DNA of 53,625 nt from Nocardioides sp. BGMRC 2183 (GCA_008123405.1 VSSA01000027.1:1-53625); one strand, 5' to 3'; counted from the stretch's first letter, positions 1 through 8,595 are shown. The notes: generated by a model not told the origin, from the letters alone. Program-made: numbers and translations.

Positions 1-805
1 CCTTACCGAGGGTGGGCGGGGCGGGGAGTGGTGTCTCTCCGCGGGCGAGCATCCCCAACGCGGTCGCCCGCCGCTCGTCCAGCGTGTCCGGGACCCCGCC
101 CTGGCGGAGTTGTTCGGCCAGGTCCGCGACGGCTTCCTCCAGCGCGGTGGCGTCAGCATGGTCGAGAGCAGCCTCGAGGAACACGAGCCCGTCGAGGCCG
201 TTGAGTCCGGTCGCGGCGTCGCCGAGCCGGATGTCGACACCCTTGCTCGGCAACCGCGCGAGGCGTCGTTCCTCGGCAGCGTCGGGGTCGAAGGTCACCA
301 GGGCCTGCTGAACCAGCCGGTCGAGGTGGGTGGTGCCGACCGAGTCGGCATAGGGGGCGACCTGCCGGTCCACCCACCTCGTCGCCTCCGGGGAGAGGGG
401 GCGGGTGGCTTGCGCGATCCGCCGCGCCCGCCACACCAGCACCTCCCCGGCCACGATCCGGGCATACGTCTGTGGCAGTCGGTAGCGCAGCTCGACCGCA
501 TCAGCCAGGAACGCCCGCCCCGCCCTCGTGGTCATTCCCAGCGCAGCAGCGAGCTCGGTGACCGCGAACTCCGCCACACACGGTGCGCCTTCCCCGCCCA
601 GCGGGAGCTCTTGCTCATGCCAGGAGTCGGCGGGTCCTATCAGGGTGTCGCTGGAGTGGATCGCGGCCCAGTCCACACACGCGAACAAGACATCGCGGTC
701 CGCCCGCTCCGCGGTCTGCTTCGCCGACCGCACCCGCCCCAACACCGACGACGCAGACAGCTCCAACGTCACAGTCTCGTCGTTGTCGATCTGGAGCATC
801 CGCAC
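1..805 (-). CDS. DUF222 (13E12 repeat family) protein, C-terminus cut by window edge
   Basis: The frame is open from a GTG at 805 down to the window edge, so about 268 N-terminal residues are visible. AAGGA lies 6 nt before this GTG; an ATG two codons later (799) is the alternative start. The visible part reads as a DUF222 domain: FACVDWAAIHS, ELAAALGMTTRAGRAFLAD, ELRYRLPQTYARIVAGEV and WRARRIAQATRPLS. Members of this actinobacterial family usually end in an HNH nuclease domain, which would lie outside the window, so nuclease activity is expected but not seen. The gene is divergent from the phosphatase-like gene, with a 126-nt gap. DUF222 genes are usually multicopy in actinobacteria and are associated with mobile DNA. 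Confidence 0.8.
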   Translation of the reverse strand, partial: MRMLQIDNDETVTLELSASSVLGRVRSAKQTAERADRDVLFACVDWAAIHSSDTLIGPADSWHEQELPLGGEGAPCVAEFAVTELAAALGMTTRAGRAFLADAVELRYRLPQTYARIVAGEVLVWRARRIAQATRPLSPEATRWVDRQVAPYADSVGTTHLDRLVQQALVTFDPDAAEERRLARLPSKGVDIRLGDAATGLNGLDGLVFLEAALDHADATALEEAVADLAEQLRQGGVPDTLDERRATALGMLARGETPLPAPPTLGK

Positions 806-931
806 CCACCATCCTTCGATGACTCCACCCTCCCAACCACCCCCGACACAAAGCGCTGCGTCGCCCGACCGAGAACTACGCTGGCCTTGTGGCCGGGGCC
901 GAGCGGCGCCCGCCGGAAGCGAGTGAGCGGC

Positions 932-1417
932 ATGAGCGTGTGGACCGACGAGCAAGGCGTCGTGGTGCTGCCCGATGCGCGCCGCGTGCGCGGGACCGGC
1001 GTACGGCGGCCGCGCGGTGACGTGGCCGCCCCGGACTTCGCTGTCTATCTGCTCGGACGCGAGCCGGCACCGGTGGACTGGCCGTTCCGGTGGGTTCGGT
1101 GGCGAGACTTCCGGCTGCCCGCGTCGAGCATGGAAGCGACCTCGGCGTTGCGTGGGGCCTGGGAACGCGCCGCTGACCAGCGCGTCGAGATCGCCTGCGG
1201 CGGCGGGGTCGGCCGGACCGGCACTGCGCTCGCGCTTCTGGCGATCTGGAGCGGTGTGGCTCCGGACGCTGCGGTCGCGTGGGTGCGCGCCCACTACCAC
1301 CCGCGGGCCGTGGAGACTCGCCGTCAGCGGCGCTGGATCGAGGACGTCGCGCTGAGTTCGCGACACACCCTGACCGCCGCGCGTCGGAGCACACGGCGGC
1401 GGCCACCGCCCCGCTAG
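932..1417 (+). CDS. small tyrosine-phosphatase-like protein
   Basis: A 161-residue protein starting at ATG 932. Residues 87-97 read EIACGGGVGRT, which is the CX5R(S/T) phosphate-binding loop of the cysteine-dependent phosphatases: Cys89 nucleophile, Arg95, Thr96. Asp59 in the preceding WRDF segment is placed where the general acid of tyrosine or dual-specificity phosphatases sits. The His normally just before the catalytic Cys is Ala88. The last 20 residues are Arg-rich and low-complexity. The substrate is unknown. The longer upstream open frame is antisense to the DUF222 gene and was not used. The 3' end meets the FN3 fragment on the other strand with a 4-nt overlap. Confidence 0.65.
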   Translation: MSVWTDEQGVVVLPDARRVRGTGVRRPRGDVAAPDFAVYLLGREPAPVDWPFRWVRWRDFRLPASSMEATSALRGAWERAADQRVEIACGGGVGRTGTALALLAIWSGVAPDAAVAWVRAHYHPRAVETRRQRRWIEDVALSSRHTLTAARRSTRRRPPPR

Positions 1418-1794
1418 TCGACGAGGACCGGCGCGGTCGGCGTCGCGGTCACCGCAGCGGTCCTAGCAGAGGCATTGCCACGGGTGTCGACGCTCGTGAC
1501 ACTGAACCAGTGCGTCACGCCGTTCGGGAGCGCTGAGATCTCGACGGTGGCGGCCTCGGTGATGGTGACGAGAGACCAGGGTGTTCCGGCCGTGCGCACC
1601 CATACCTCGTGGTGAGAGAAGTCTGCGGGCATGGCTCGGGACCAGCTGAGCTCGACGGATCCTCCGGGAGCGGGTGGTGTGGTGCTCGGAGGGTAGACAG
1701 ACGGCGTGACCGCTGTCAGACGATTCCCGGAATCCGCCGTCGGGCATCGGGCGCGGTGCTTCAGCCAGGGACGAGCCGTTCCCTGCCCTGCCAC
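1414..1794 (-). pseudogene. isolated fibronectin type III domain, probable gene remnant
   Basis: The C-terminal 85 residues or so read as one FN3 domain: PPAPGGSVELSWS, HHEVWVRTAG, SALPNGVTHWFSVTSVD, then a Pro/Thr/Val tail and stop. No signal peptide, catalytic domain or ribosome-binding site is visible, and the nominal start lies inside the 3' end of the CrtA-like gene on the same strand (34-nt overlap). FN3 domains normally sit in longer secreted enzymes, so this is most likely the surviving 3' end of such a gene. A translated small protein cannot be excluded. It is the only content of the 1418-1760 gap. Confidence 0.4.
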
Positions 1795-2453
1795 CGTCCG
1801 TGTTCAGCCAACGGTCGGAACCGCATGAAGGCGGACTCATGGTGGAAGTCGTGGCGGGCCTGCTCGCGCATGGCTGCGGCATGCACCTCCTTGTTCGGGA
1901 CGTCACTGTGACCGTGGACCATCGCGGTCATCTCCTCGACCGATCGCCAGATCGAGAAGGTGGAGAAGTGCCGTGGCGGCCGCATCGCGGCCAGGGCGAT
2001 GGTGGCCCCGGGGTGGGAGACCACAAGTCGTTCCACCGGCTTGCCCCACTTCAGGAAGCGAGGGAGCTGCGGGAGCTTCAGGCGCGCGAGGGTCACCGCG
2101 ACGACGGGCTCGCCCCGGTCCCAGACGCCGGCCTTGGCCGGGAGGCCGGGAAGGCAGGCGAGCGCGCCGTACCGGCGGAGGAACTCCATGCGCACGTGCC
2201 ATCCGGTCGCGAGCGCGACGCCCAGCGGGTGGGTCTGGAGGAAACGGTCCAGCGCGTCTTCGGACTCCCAGCGGGCGAACACCGCTGCCCGTCGCACCTG
2301 CATCCGCTCCAGTGAAACCGTCGCCGAGCCCAGTTGCATGAAGGCGAGCGCCTCGGCATGGAGGAGGCCGGGCACCGACTCGGGGCCAGGCGGCTTGGCC
2401 ATGGCACGCGCGGTGGTCCGTGCGGGCAGATCCGCGAGGTGATAGCTGAACAT
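1761..2453 (-). CDS. spheroidene monooxygenase (CrtA)-like protein
   Basis: A 230-residue protein when started at ATG 2453 (MFSYHLADL). A longer frame up to 2588 would run into the divergent gene at 2524 and its promoter. The layout fits the CrtA-like family: an N-terminal strand followed by a segment ending LLHAEALAFMQLGSA, a central FARWESEDALDRFLQTHP, then HFSTFSIWRSVEEM and the C-terminal GRWQGRERL, which resembles the GTWQGR ending of CrtA. CrtA proteins are oxygenases of carotenoids, but no carotenoid gene is nearby, so the substrate is unknown. The family call rests on motif memory only. Confidence 0.6.
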   Translation of the reverse strand: MFSYHLADLPARTTARAMAKPPGPESVPGLLHAEALAFMQLGSATVSLERMQVRRAAVFARWESEDALDRFLQTHPLGVALATGWHVRMEFLRRYGALACLPGLPAKAGVWDRGEPVVAVTLARLKLPQLPRFLKWGKPVERLVVSHPGATIALAAMRPPRHFSTFSIWRSVEEMTAMVHGHSDVPNKEVHAAAMREQARHDFHHESAFMRFRPLAEHGRWQGRERLVPG

Positions 2454-2510
2454 CGGTCCTGACGCTATCGGCTCCACGCCGGAGATCAGTCCGGAACCGA
2501 CGGTTGGCTC

Positions 2511-2516
2511 TAGCAT
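2511..2516 (+). promoter_or_regulatory. -10 box (TAGCAT), leaderless promoter
   Basis: TAGCAT ends 7 nt before the ATG at 2524, so transcription should begin at or next to the start codon. No convincing -35 and no ribosome-binding site. Confidence 0.5.
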
Positions 2517-2523
2517 CGCCGAC

Positions 2524-3405
2524 ATGACCAGCCCCGGACCGAAGATCAGCGAGGGGCTCGGGGGGTGGCGCAGGGTGGACCTCGGCACTCGGAAGTTCTG
2601 GCGTGCCGTCGGACGCCCGGTCGATCTGGGCGGGGCTCAGGCCTGGTTGCGAGGGCCGACCAGCGGTCACGGGCCGATCGGCGAGGACTGGGTGGAGGCC
2701 GAGGCCGCACACCATCAGGGGTCGGTGGCTCGGGGCTGCAGTGGAGCCGGGCTGCTCCGCGACATGTGCGAGCTCGATGGGCCGGACTTCACGGTCGAGC
2801 GGGTGCGCCCGGAGATCAGAGACTTCTACGAACGGACCAGCGGGTGGCGCATGGAGGTCTGGGTCGGTTGGTCGCCGGTGTTCTGGCCAGGCGGCGAGCT
2901 GGTGTCCCGCCTCTTCGGGCGGCGCCTCGAGCAACTCGCACTGCCCACACGGCCGCTGGACGTGGCACGCGGCCTGGACAGCGACGTGGTGTTGATCCTC
3001 GATGACCAGGGCGTCCAGCGTGCCGCTGGCTGGACGCGCACGGTCCGCGCCACCGGCGACAAGGCATTCAGCGGCTCGTACTCCACCCGTCTCCTGCCAG
3101 GCGCCCGGCGACCCAGTGTGCACGCCGCGTTCCCGTTGGAGTCCGGCAACGTCCAGGTCTTCCTGAGACCCGATCACGGTCCGGACGGCTCACTGTTCCT
3201 CCGTTCGCCTGGCGGCCGGTTCGGTGAGGACGGTGCCTACGTCGTGGCCGAGGACCGCGGTACGACGTACGCCTCGGGCGTGCCCCTCCGCGAGAGCTTC
3301 CACCTGTACCTCGACGAGGACGGCGTGCTACGCGCGGATCACCGGCTCCGTCTCTGGTCCGCGACGGCGGTCAGGCTGCACTACAAGTTGGAACCGGTCG
3401 AGTAG
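2524..3405 (+). CDS. conserved hypothetical protein, 293 aa
   Basis: I do not recognise this family with certainty. The protein is soluble, with no signal peptide or membrane segment. It is rich in Trp and Arg in the first half (GGWRRVDLGTRKFW; SGWRMEVWVGWSPVFWPGG) and beta-rich in the second half, ending DGVLRADHRLRLWSATAVRLHYKLE. The ATG at 2524 is supported by a -10-like TAGCAT 7 nt upstream. It is transcribed away from the CrtA-like gene with 70 nt between the two starts. Third-position G/C matches the neighbours, so it looks like a resident gene. Confidence 0.7.
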   Translation: MTSPGPKISEGLGGWRRVDLGTRKFWRAVGRPVDLGGAQAWLRGPTSGHGPIGEDWVEAEAAHHQGSVARGCSGAGLLRDMCELDGPDFTVERVRPEIRDFYERTSGWRMEVWVGWSPVFWPGGELVSRLFGRRLEQLALPTRPLDVARGLDSDVVLILDDQGVQRAAGWTRTVRATGDKAFSGSYSTRLLPGARRPSVHAAFPLESGNVQVFLRPDHGPDGSLFLRSPGGRFGEDGAYVVAEDRGTTYASGVPLRESFHLYLDEDGVLRADHRLRLWSATAVRLHYKLEPVE

Positions 3406-3418
3406 CAGTCGACGAGCC

Positions 3419-4324
3419 TCACGCCTGGATGAAGTCGGCGATCAGACGACCGAGCTCCTCGCCGGCGTCCTCTTGGAGGAAGTGTCCTGCGTTGGCGACG
3501 GTCGGGTGGGTGCGTCCCTGAGCGCCGGGGATGAGCTTGCGCAGGATCGGTGCCATTGCGCCGGTGATCGGGTCGCTGTCGCTGAACGCGATCAGGAAGG
3601 GCACGTCGCTGGCCGACAGGACGTCCCAGGCGGCGCGGTTGGCGTCGCTGGCCGGATCGTCGGGTCGCGTGGGCACCAGGCCGGGCATGGCTCGAGCGCC
3701 GGCCTTGGCGCGTTCGTCCTGGAACGGCGCGTCGTAGGCGGCTCGGACCTCGTCGGCCATCGGACGCACGCACCCGGAAGCGACAAGGCGGCCGACGTCG
3801 AGCACGTCGGCGGACTCGACTGCGCGGCGGAACCGCCACCACACCTCGGGCATGTCGAAGTCGCCGGTCGGCAGGCCGGTGTTGGCAGCGACCACCCGGG
3901 CGAAGCGATCGGGATGCTCGGCAACCAGACGCAGCCCGATCAGCCCGCCCCAATCCTGGCCGACCACCGTGACCTCGCGCAGGTCGAGCTGGTCGAAGAC
4001 CAGTTCGCGGGTCCACTCGACCAAACGGGCGTAGGAGTAGTCGGACTGATCGAGTGGCTTGTCGGATCGGCCGAAGCCGATCATGTCGGGCGCGATGCAT
4101 CGGATGCCGCGCTCGGAGAGAATCCGGATCACGTGCCGATAGAGGAACGACCAGGTCGGCTCACCGTGGAGCAGCAACGCCACCGGCCCGTCGGCCGGCC
4201 CTGCGTCGACATAGGCCATGCGCAGCGTGCCGCCATCGGGATCGGCGACCTCGGCGTACGCCGGCTCCCAACCGAAGTCGGGCACGTGGGCGAAGTCAGT
4301 TTCCGGGGCTCGGGAGACCTCCAT
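3419..4324 (-). CDS. haloalkane dehalogenase-like alpha/beta hydrolase
   Basis: A 301-residue alpha/beta hydrolase. The oxyanion segment is LLHGEPTWSFLYRH (His53-Gly-Glu-Pro, Trp58). The nucleophile elbow is VVGQDWGGLIG, giving Asp124 followed by Trp125, the same spacing as in haloalkane dehalogenases of the DhlA/DhmA branch. The likely acid is Asp249 or Asp251 in AFSDSDPITG and the base is His281 in NAGHFLQED. An Asp nucleophile next to a halide-binding Trp separates it from ordinary Ser esterases and points to hydrolytic dehalogenation, although epoxide hydrolases also use Asp. It stands alone and is convergent with the upstream hypothetical gene (13 nt). A CAGACT 6 nt before the ATG could be a degenerate -10. 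Confidence 0.85.
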   Translation of the reverse strand: MEVSRAPETDFAHVPDFGWEPAYAEVADPDGGTLRMAYVDAGPADGPVALLLHGEPTWSFLYRHVIRILSERGIRCIAPDMIGFGRSDKPLDQSDYSYARLVEWTRELVFDQLDLREVTVVGQDWGGLIGLRLVAEHPDRFARVVAANTGLPTGDFDMPEVWWRFRRAVESADVLDVGRLVASGCVRPMADEVRAAYDAPFQDERAKAGARAMPGLVPTRPDDPASDANRAAWDVLSASDVPFLIAFSDSDPITGAMAPILRKLIPGAQGRTHPTVANAGHFLQEDAGEELGRLIADFIQA

Positions 4325-4414
4325 CCCGCCAGTCTGACAGGCGGGTGACCGCCGAGTCTGGCACTGGAGGGCCCGCGGTGGCCGCAGACGCTGACGACCG
4401 TCGCAGCGGTTCTT

Positions 4415-4791
4415 GTGGACGGGCTGGCCTGTAAGCCGGGTTCTGTCCCTGTCACCAGGGGGCGACCATCCATCTACGGCCGTCGTTGCCGGCGGTCTCC
4501 AGCGCCCTACCCGTGCACTCGGGCGAGCAGCCCTCCCGACCGAGGTCGTCGTGCACTGTCTGGACTTGCTCCGGGTGGGGTTTGCCGAGCTGCCCCGGTC
4601 GCCCGGGGCACTGGTGGGCTCTTACCCCACCGTTTCACCCTTACCGACCCGTGGGGCCGGCGGTCTGTTCTCTGTGGCACTGTCCCGCGAGTCACCTCGG
4701 GTGGGTGTTACCCACCACCCTGCTCTGTGGAGCCCGGACTTTCCTCGGGACCCCCGAAGGGATCACGCGGTCGCCCGGCCAGCCCGTCCAC
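4415..4791 (-). ncRNA. rnpB: RNase P RNA, bacterial type A
   Basis: Read on the minus strand, the gene starts GTGGACGGGCTGGCC and ends with its complement GGCCAGCCCGTCCAC, which forms the closing helix P1. Inside are the conserved GAGGAAAGTCCGGGCTCC near the 5' end, GGTAAGGGTGAAACGGTGGG in the middle, and AGATGGATGGTCGCC with ACAGAACCCGGCTTACAGG near the 3' end. These are hallmarks of the ribozyme that trims tRNA 5' leaders. A TACGCT -10 box at 4797-4802 puts the transcript start at about 4791. The ends are set from the helix and could be off by a few nucleotides. Confidence 0.96.
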
Positions 4792-4796
4792 AGGTC

Positions 4797-4802
4797 AGCG
4801 TA
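4797..4802 (-). promoter_or_regulatory. -10 box of rnpB (TACGCT)
   Basis: TACGCT lies 5 nt upstream of the first base of the RNase P RNA closing helix, as expected for its promoter. No clear -35 at standard spacing. Confidence 0.55.
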
Positions 4803-4849
4803 GTCCACGCTTCGGGAACAACGCGGTCGCCGCCGGAGTTCAAGCGGAC

Positions 4850-5281
4850 ATGAACAACACGCCCTTCGACCCCGAGCAGGTCCTCGCCGCCCCGGCGATC
4901 GTGTTCCCCGGGCAGTCGGCAGGGCACGCGGCCGCCTTTCGTAACGCGTGGGACCTGCTGTCCCGGCGCGCACCGCGCGAGGCGTTGGAGCTGATCGAGC
5001 CCGCCCTCGCCGAAGATCCCGACAACCACGGTCTGCGCAGCCTGCAGGCGTGGGCCTTCCTGATGCGCGCCCAGCTCGGCCGAGCCGAGGAGGTCCTGCG
5101 CGACCTCGTCGACGACGACCCGTCCGACACCTGGGCCCGGCATGCTTTGGGCCGCGCCCTCGAGCGTCAGAGCCGGTACGACGACGCGCTGCCCCACCTG
5201 CGCCTGGCGGCCGTGATGAGCGGCGACGTCGAGCACGAGCTCGACGTACTGCGGGTGGAGCGGCTCGCCGGGAAGATCTGA
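4850..5281 (+). CDS. tetratricopeptide repeat protein
   Basis: A 143-residue soluble protein starting at ATG 4850 (MNNTPFDPEQ), with a GGAG about 12 nt upstream. The frame remains open through rnpB, but that extension is antisense to the RNA. Residues from about 40 onward form two or three TPR-like helix pairs: NAWDLLSRRAPREALELIE, GLRSLQAWAFLMRAQLGRAE and ARHALGRALERQSRYDDALP. TPR proteins act as protein-protein scaffolds. No partner is evident from the context. The gene converges on the transglutaminase operon, 7 nt apart. Confidence 0.8.
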   Translation: MNNTPFDPEQVLAAPAIVFPGQSAGHAAAFRNAWDLLSRRAPREALELIEPALAEDPDNHGLRSLQAWAFLMRAQLGRAEEVLRDLVDDDPSDTWARHALGRALERQSRYDDALPHLRLAAVMSGDVEHELDVLRVERLAGKI

Positions 5282-5288
5282 CCCGAGC

Positions 5289-6128
5289 TCACCCGACCCG
5301 GGTCATCTCCACCGAGACCGACATCCGCGAGGTGTCGGTGCCGGAGTAGATGCCGCGCAGCGGCGGGACGTCCTCGTAGTCCCGGCCGAACCCCACCGAG
5401 ACGTAGCGGTCGTCGGGCGCCGTGGCGGTGCTGGGGTCGAGGGCGCGCCAGCCGTCGTCCCACCACTCCACCCAGGCGCGGGAGTCGCCGGCGACGGTCT
5501 CGCCCACCGCCGGATCGGCCACCGGGTGCGCGTAGCCGGCGACGTAGCGCGCAGGGATCCCGATCGAGCGCAGCGCGCCGATCGCCAAGTGCGCCATGTC
5601 CTGCACGGCGCCGGTGCGCTGCTGCCACGCCTGCGCGGCGGTGGTGGCGGCGTCTGTCGACTCGGGGAGCAGGCGCATCTCGTCGTGTACCAGCAACACG
5701 ACGGCGTGCGCCGCCTGGCCGGGCAGCTCAGCGGAGCCGGCGATCTCCCGCGCCCGCAGCGCCAGCTCCTCTGGCGGTGCGACCAGGTCGGGAAGCATCA
5801 GGAACTCGGTCCAGCGGTCGGCGATGCCGCGCTCGCCGTATTCGTCCCAGGGCGTCGAGGGAGCAGGTGGCGCAGCGCGGTGCACCTGGACCGTCGACGT
5901 CGCGACCACCGCCATCGCCTCGTGCGGGTCGGCGATCTCGAACGCGATCACGTGGGTGCCGAAGTAGTCGGTGTAGGGGTAGGTCCACGGGGAGGGCGTC
6001 ACGTCGAGCCGCTCGTGGATCACGATCTGCTCGGGCGTGCTGCTCGGCGTCATCCGAGCCTGGTTGTAGGAGGCCGAGGCCCGGGCGTCGTAGCCGAACT
6101 CGGTGCGGTGCACGATCCGCAGCTGCAT
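5289..6128 (-). CDS. transglutaminase-like protein lacking catalytic Cys and His
   Basis: A 279-residue protein with the actinobacterial transglutaminase N-terminal domain (MQLRIVHRTEFGYDARASAS) and a transglutaminase core at about 140-240. The core keeps the fold signature GALRSIGIPARYVAGY and the Asp of ALDPS (Asp231). However, the usual G-V-C-Q-D is GAVQD, putting Val175 in place of the nucleophile, and the usual S-H-A-W is SRAW, putting Arg217 in place of the His. Both codons (GTG, CGC) were read directly. The protein is therefore probably a non-catalytic relative. Its ATG overlaps the stop of the alpha-E gene in TGATG, so the two are translationally coupled. Confidence 0.85.
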   Translation of the reverse strand: MQLRIVHRTEFGYDARASASYNQARMTPSSTPEQIVIHERLDVTPSPWTYPYTDYFGTHVIAFEIADPHEAMAVVATSTVQVHRAAPPAPSTPWDEYGERGIADRWTEFLMLPDLVAPPEELALRAREIAGSAELPGQAAHAVVLLVHDEMRLLPESTDAATTAAQAWQQRTGAVQDMAHLAIGALRSIGIPARYVAGYAHPVADPAVGETVAGDSRAWVEWWDDGWRALDPSTATAPDDRYVSVGFGRDYEDVPPLRGIYSGTDTSRMSVSVEMTRVG

Positions 6129-7063
6129 CACAGCCGGACTCCCTTCCACGAGACCGCCTCGGCGCCCTCGAAATAGCGCCGGGTGATCGCATCGGTGGCC
6201 GCCGCGCAGGTGCGTTGCAGGCGTTCCATCTCCTCGGGCAGTTCGGCGACCAGGTCGGCCAGGGAACCGTAGTCGAGCTCGGCGCGGGTGCGTCCGATCA
6301 GCCGGTGCGCCTCGTCCTGGAAGCCGGCCCTCCGTGGATCGCCGCCCAGGTTGTCCAGGCACTGCTCGGCGCGAGCGAGCGAGAAGACGACCGACCGTGG
6401 GAAGAGCCGGTCCAGCAGCAGGAACTCCGCCGCGGATCGCTCGGTCTCCACGCCACGGTAGGTGCGCAGGAACGTCTCGTAGGCGCCGGAGGAGCGCAGC
6501 GTGGAGGTCCACTGCTCACCGGTGCCACCGGTGAGCGCGGTCGACGCGATCAGGCGCGAGGTCATGTCTGCCCGCTCGATGCACCGGCCCAGCACCAGGA
6601 ACTGCCAGCCCTCGTCGCGGGTCATCGTGGCGTCGGCCGTGCCGTTGATCAGCGCTGCCCGCTCGCGCACCCACTGGAAGACGTAGGGCGGTCGTAGCGC
6701 CTCGAACCGCCGCGAGGGGATCGAGCGGTAGGTGGTGTTGATGACCTCCCACAGCGGCACCGGCAGGGTCTCCCGAGCGCCGCGGGCCGCCTCGCGAGCG
6801 TTGGCCAGCGCGTTGGCGATCGAGGTGGGCGAGGCGGGGGAGTAGGCCAGGACGGCGAGCACGTGATCGATGTCCAGGACGGCGGGGAAGTCCTCTGGCT
6901 CGATCCCCATGCTGGCGAGCAGGTCACGGCAGGTCTGCTCCTCGTCCACCCGGGCATCCTCGAGCAGCACCTGGGTCTGGACGTCGAGGATCCGGGCGGT
7001 GTCCTCGGCCCGCTCGACGTAGCGGCCGATCCAGAACATCGACTCCGCGATCCGGCTCAGCAT
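6128..7063 (-). CDS. alpha-E domain protein (DUF403)
   Basis: A 311-residue all-helical protein that starts MLSRIAESMFWIGRYVERAE, the signature of the alpha-E (DUF403) family. Further family segments are GWQFLVLGRCIERADMTSR, EFLLLDRLFPRSV and RAELDYGSL. No enzymatic activity is established for the family as far as I know. It is regularly encoded between a circularly permuted ATP-grasp protein and a transglutaminase, as in Mycobacterium tuberculosis Rv2411c-Rv2409c. Here it overlaps both neighbours by TGATG, so the three products are probably made in fixed proportion. Confidence 0.92.
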   Translation of the reverse strand: MLSRIAESMFWIGRYVERAEDTARILDVQTQVLLEDARVDEEQTCRDLLASMGIEPEDFPAVLDIDHVLAVLAYSPASPTSIANALANAREAARGARETLPVPLWEVINTTYRSIPSRRFEALRPPYVFQWVRERAALINGTADATMTRDEGWQFLVLGRCIERADMTSRLIASTALTGGTGEQWTSTLRSSGAYETFLRTYRGVETERSAAEFLLLDRLFPRSVVFSLARAEQCLDNLGGDPRRAGFQDEAHRLIGRTRAELDYGSLADLVAELPEEMERLQRTCAAATDAITRRYFEGAEAVSWKGVRL

Positions 7064-8589
7064 CAGGCGTCCTCCTCCGGGCTGGTCGCTTCGACGAGAT
7101 CGATGGCGGAGCTCTGTTGCTGTTGCTGCTCCTGCTGGTGGAGGTCCCCGTGGCCGGCGAGCACCCAGGTGTCCTTGGAGCCGCCGCCCCGCGAGGAGTT
7201 CACGATCAGCTCCCCCTTGGCCAACGCGACCCGGGTGAGTCCACCGGGCAGCACCCAGGTCCGCATCCCGTCATTGACCGCGAACGGACGAAGGTCCACG
7301 TGCCGCGGACCCAGCTCGCCGTCTACGAAGGTCGGCACCGTGGAGAGCTGAACCACCGGCTGGGCGATCCAGGAGCGAGGGTCCTCCAGCACCTTGCCGC
7401 GCAGCACGTCCAGCTCGTCGGTCGATGCACGCGGGCCGATCACGATGCCCTTGCCGCCCGAGCCGTCCACCGGCTTGAGCACCAGCTCGTCGAGGCGGTC
7501 CAGCACCTCCTCGCGGGCGTCGGCGTCACCGCAGCGCCAGGTGTCGACGTTGCGCAGCACCGGCTCCTCGGCGAGGTAGTAGCGGATGATGTCGGGCAGG
7601 TAGGTGTAGACCAGCTTGTCGTCGGCCACCCCGTTGCCGACCGCGTTGGCCAGAGTGACGTTGCCGGCGCGGGCCGCGTCGATCATGCCCGGGCAGCCGA
7701 GCACCGAGTCGGGCCGGAAGTGCACCGGGTCGAGGAACTCGTCGTCGATTCGGCGGTAGATCACGTGCACCGGGGCGAGGCCCTTGGTGGTGCGCATCAT
7801 CACCTCGCCGCGTCGGCAGACCAGGTCGCGGCCCTCGACGAGCTCCACGCCCATCGTCCGCGCCAGCAGCGCGTGCTCGAAGTAGGCGCCGTTGTAGACA
7901 CCCGGCGTCAGCACCACGACCGTCGGGTCCGTGACCCCGGCCGGTGCCGCGGCGCGGAGGGCGGCCAGGAGGCGCTGCGGATAGCCGGCCACCGGGCGGA
8001 TCCGGTGCTGGGCGATGGTCTCGGGCAGCGCGGCCGCGATCGCGCGCCGGTTGGTCATCACGTAGGAGACCCCCGAGGGCACCCGCACGTTGTCCTCGAG
8101 CACCCGGAACTCGCCGGCGTTGTCGCGGATCAGATCGATCCCGGAAACGTGCACCCGCACCCCGTTGGCCGGCCGGATCGTCGCTGCCGCGCGGTGGAAA
8201 TGCGAGGAGGTGGTGATCACCCGGCGCGGGATGACACCGTCGTCGAAGACCGTGCCGGCGTCGTACACGTCGGCGAGGAACATCTCCAGGGCCTTCACCC
8301 GCTGCTGGACTCCCCGTTCGATGGTGGACCAGGTGTCCATCTCGATCACCCGCGGCAGGATGTCGAGCGGGAAGGCACGCTCTTCACCGCCGATGTCGAA
8401 GGTGACGCCCTGGTCCAGATAGCTGGCCTGCAGCGCCTCGACCCGGCTGATCAGCTCGGGGGTCGTCATCGCGCCCAGCGAGTCCCGCAGTCGCAGGTAC
8501 GGCGACCGCAGCGACTCCCCGTCGAACATCTCGTCGTAGGCGGGGCTGGCCGGCTCGGTGGTCCCGTATCCCTCGAACATGGTGCCCAT
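7063..8589 (-). CDS. circularly permuted ATP-grasp protein (DUF404/DUF407)
   Basis: A 508-residue protein that starts the three-gene operon. Family segments include YDEMFDGESLRSPY near the start, ERAFPLDILPRVI, SGIDLIRDNAGEFRVLEDN (VLEDN metal/ATP site), VVVLTPGVYNGAYFEH, LVLKPVDGSGGKGIVIGP (phosphate-binding loop) and FVDGELGPRHVDLRPFAV. Such proteins are predicted peptide or amide ligases that work with alpha-E and transglutaminase partners; the substrate is unknown. The C-terminus carries a Gln-rich run (QQEQQQQQQSS) absent from the core fold. The first of two Met codons is preferred because TAGGGT ends 6 nt before it. Confidence 0.92.
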   Translation of the reverse strand: MGTMFEGYGTTEPASPAYDEMFDGESLRSPYLRLRDSLGAMTTPELISRVEALQASYLDQGVTFDIGGEERAFPLDILPRVIEMDTWSTIERGVQQRVKALEMFLADVYDAGTVFDDGVIPRRVITTSSHFHRAAATIRPANGVRVHVSGIDLIRDNAGEFRVLEDNVRVPSGVSYVMTNRRAIAAALPETIAQHRIRPVAGYPQRLLAALRAAAPAGVTDPTVVVLTPGVYNGAYFEHALLARTMGVELVEGRDLVCRRGEVMMRTTKGLAPVHVIYRRIDDEFLDPVHFRPDSVLGCPGMIDAARAGNVTLANAVGNGVADDKLVYTYLPDIIRYYLAEEPVLRNVDTWRCGDADAREEVLDRLDELVLKPVDGSGGKGIVIGPRASTDELDVLRGKVLEDPRSWIAQPVVQLSTVPTFVDGELGPRHVDLRPFAVNDGMRTWVLPGGLTRVALAKGELIVNSSRGGGSKDTWVLAGHGDLHQQEQQQQQSSAIDLVEATSPEEDA

Positions 8590-8595
8590 GACCGG

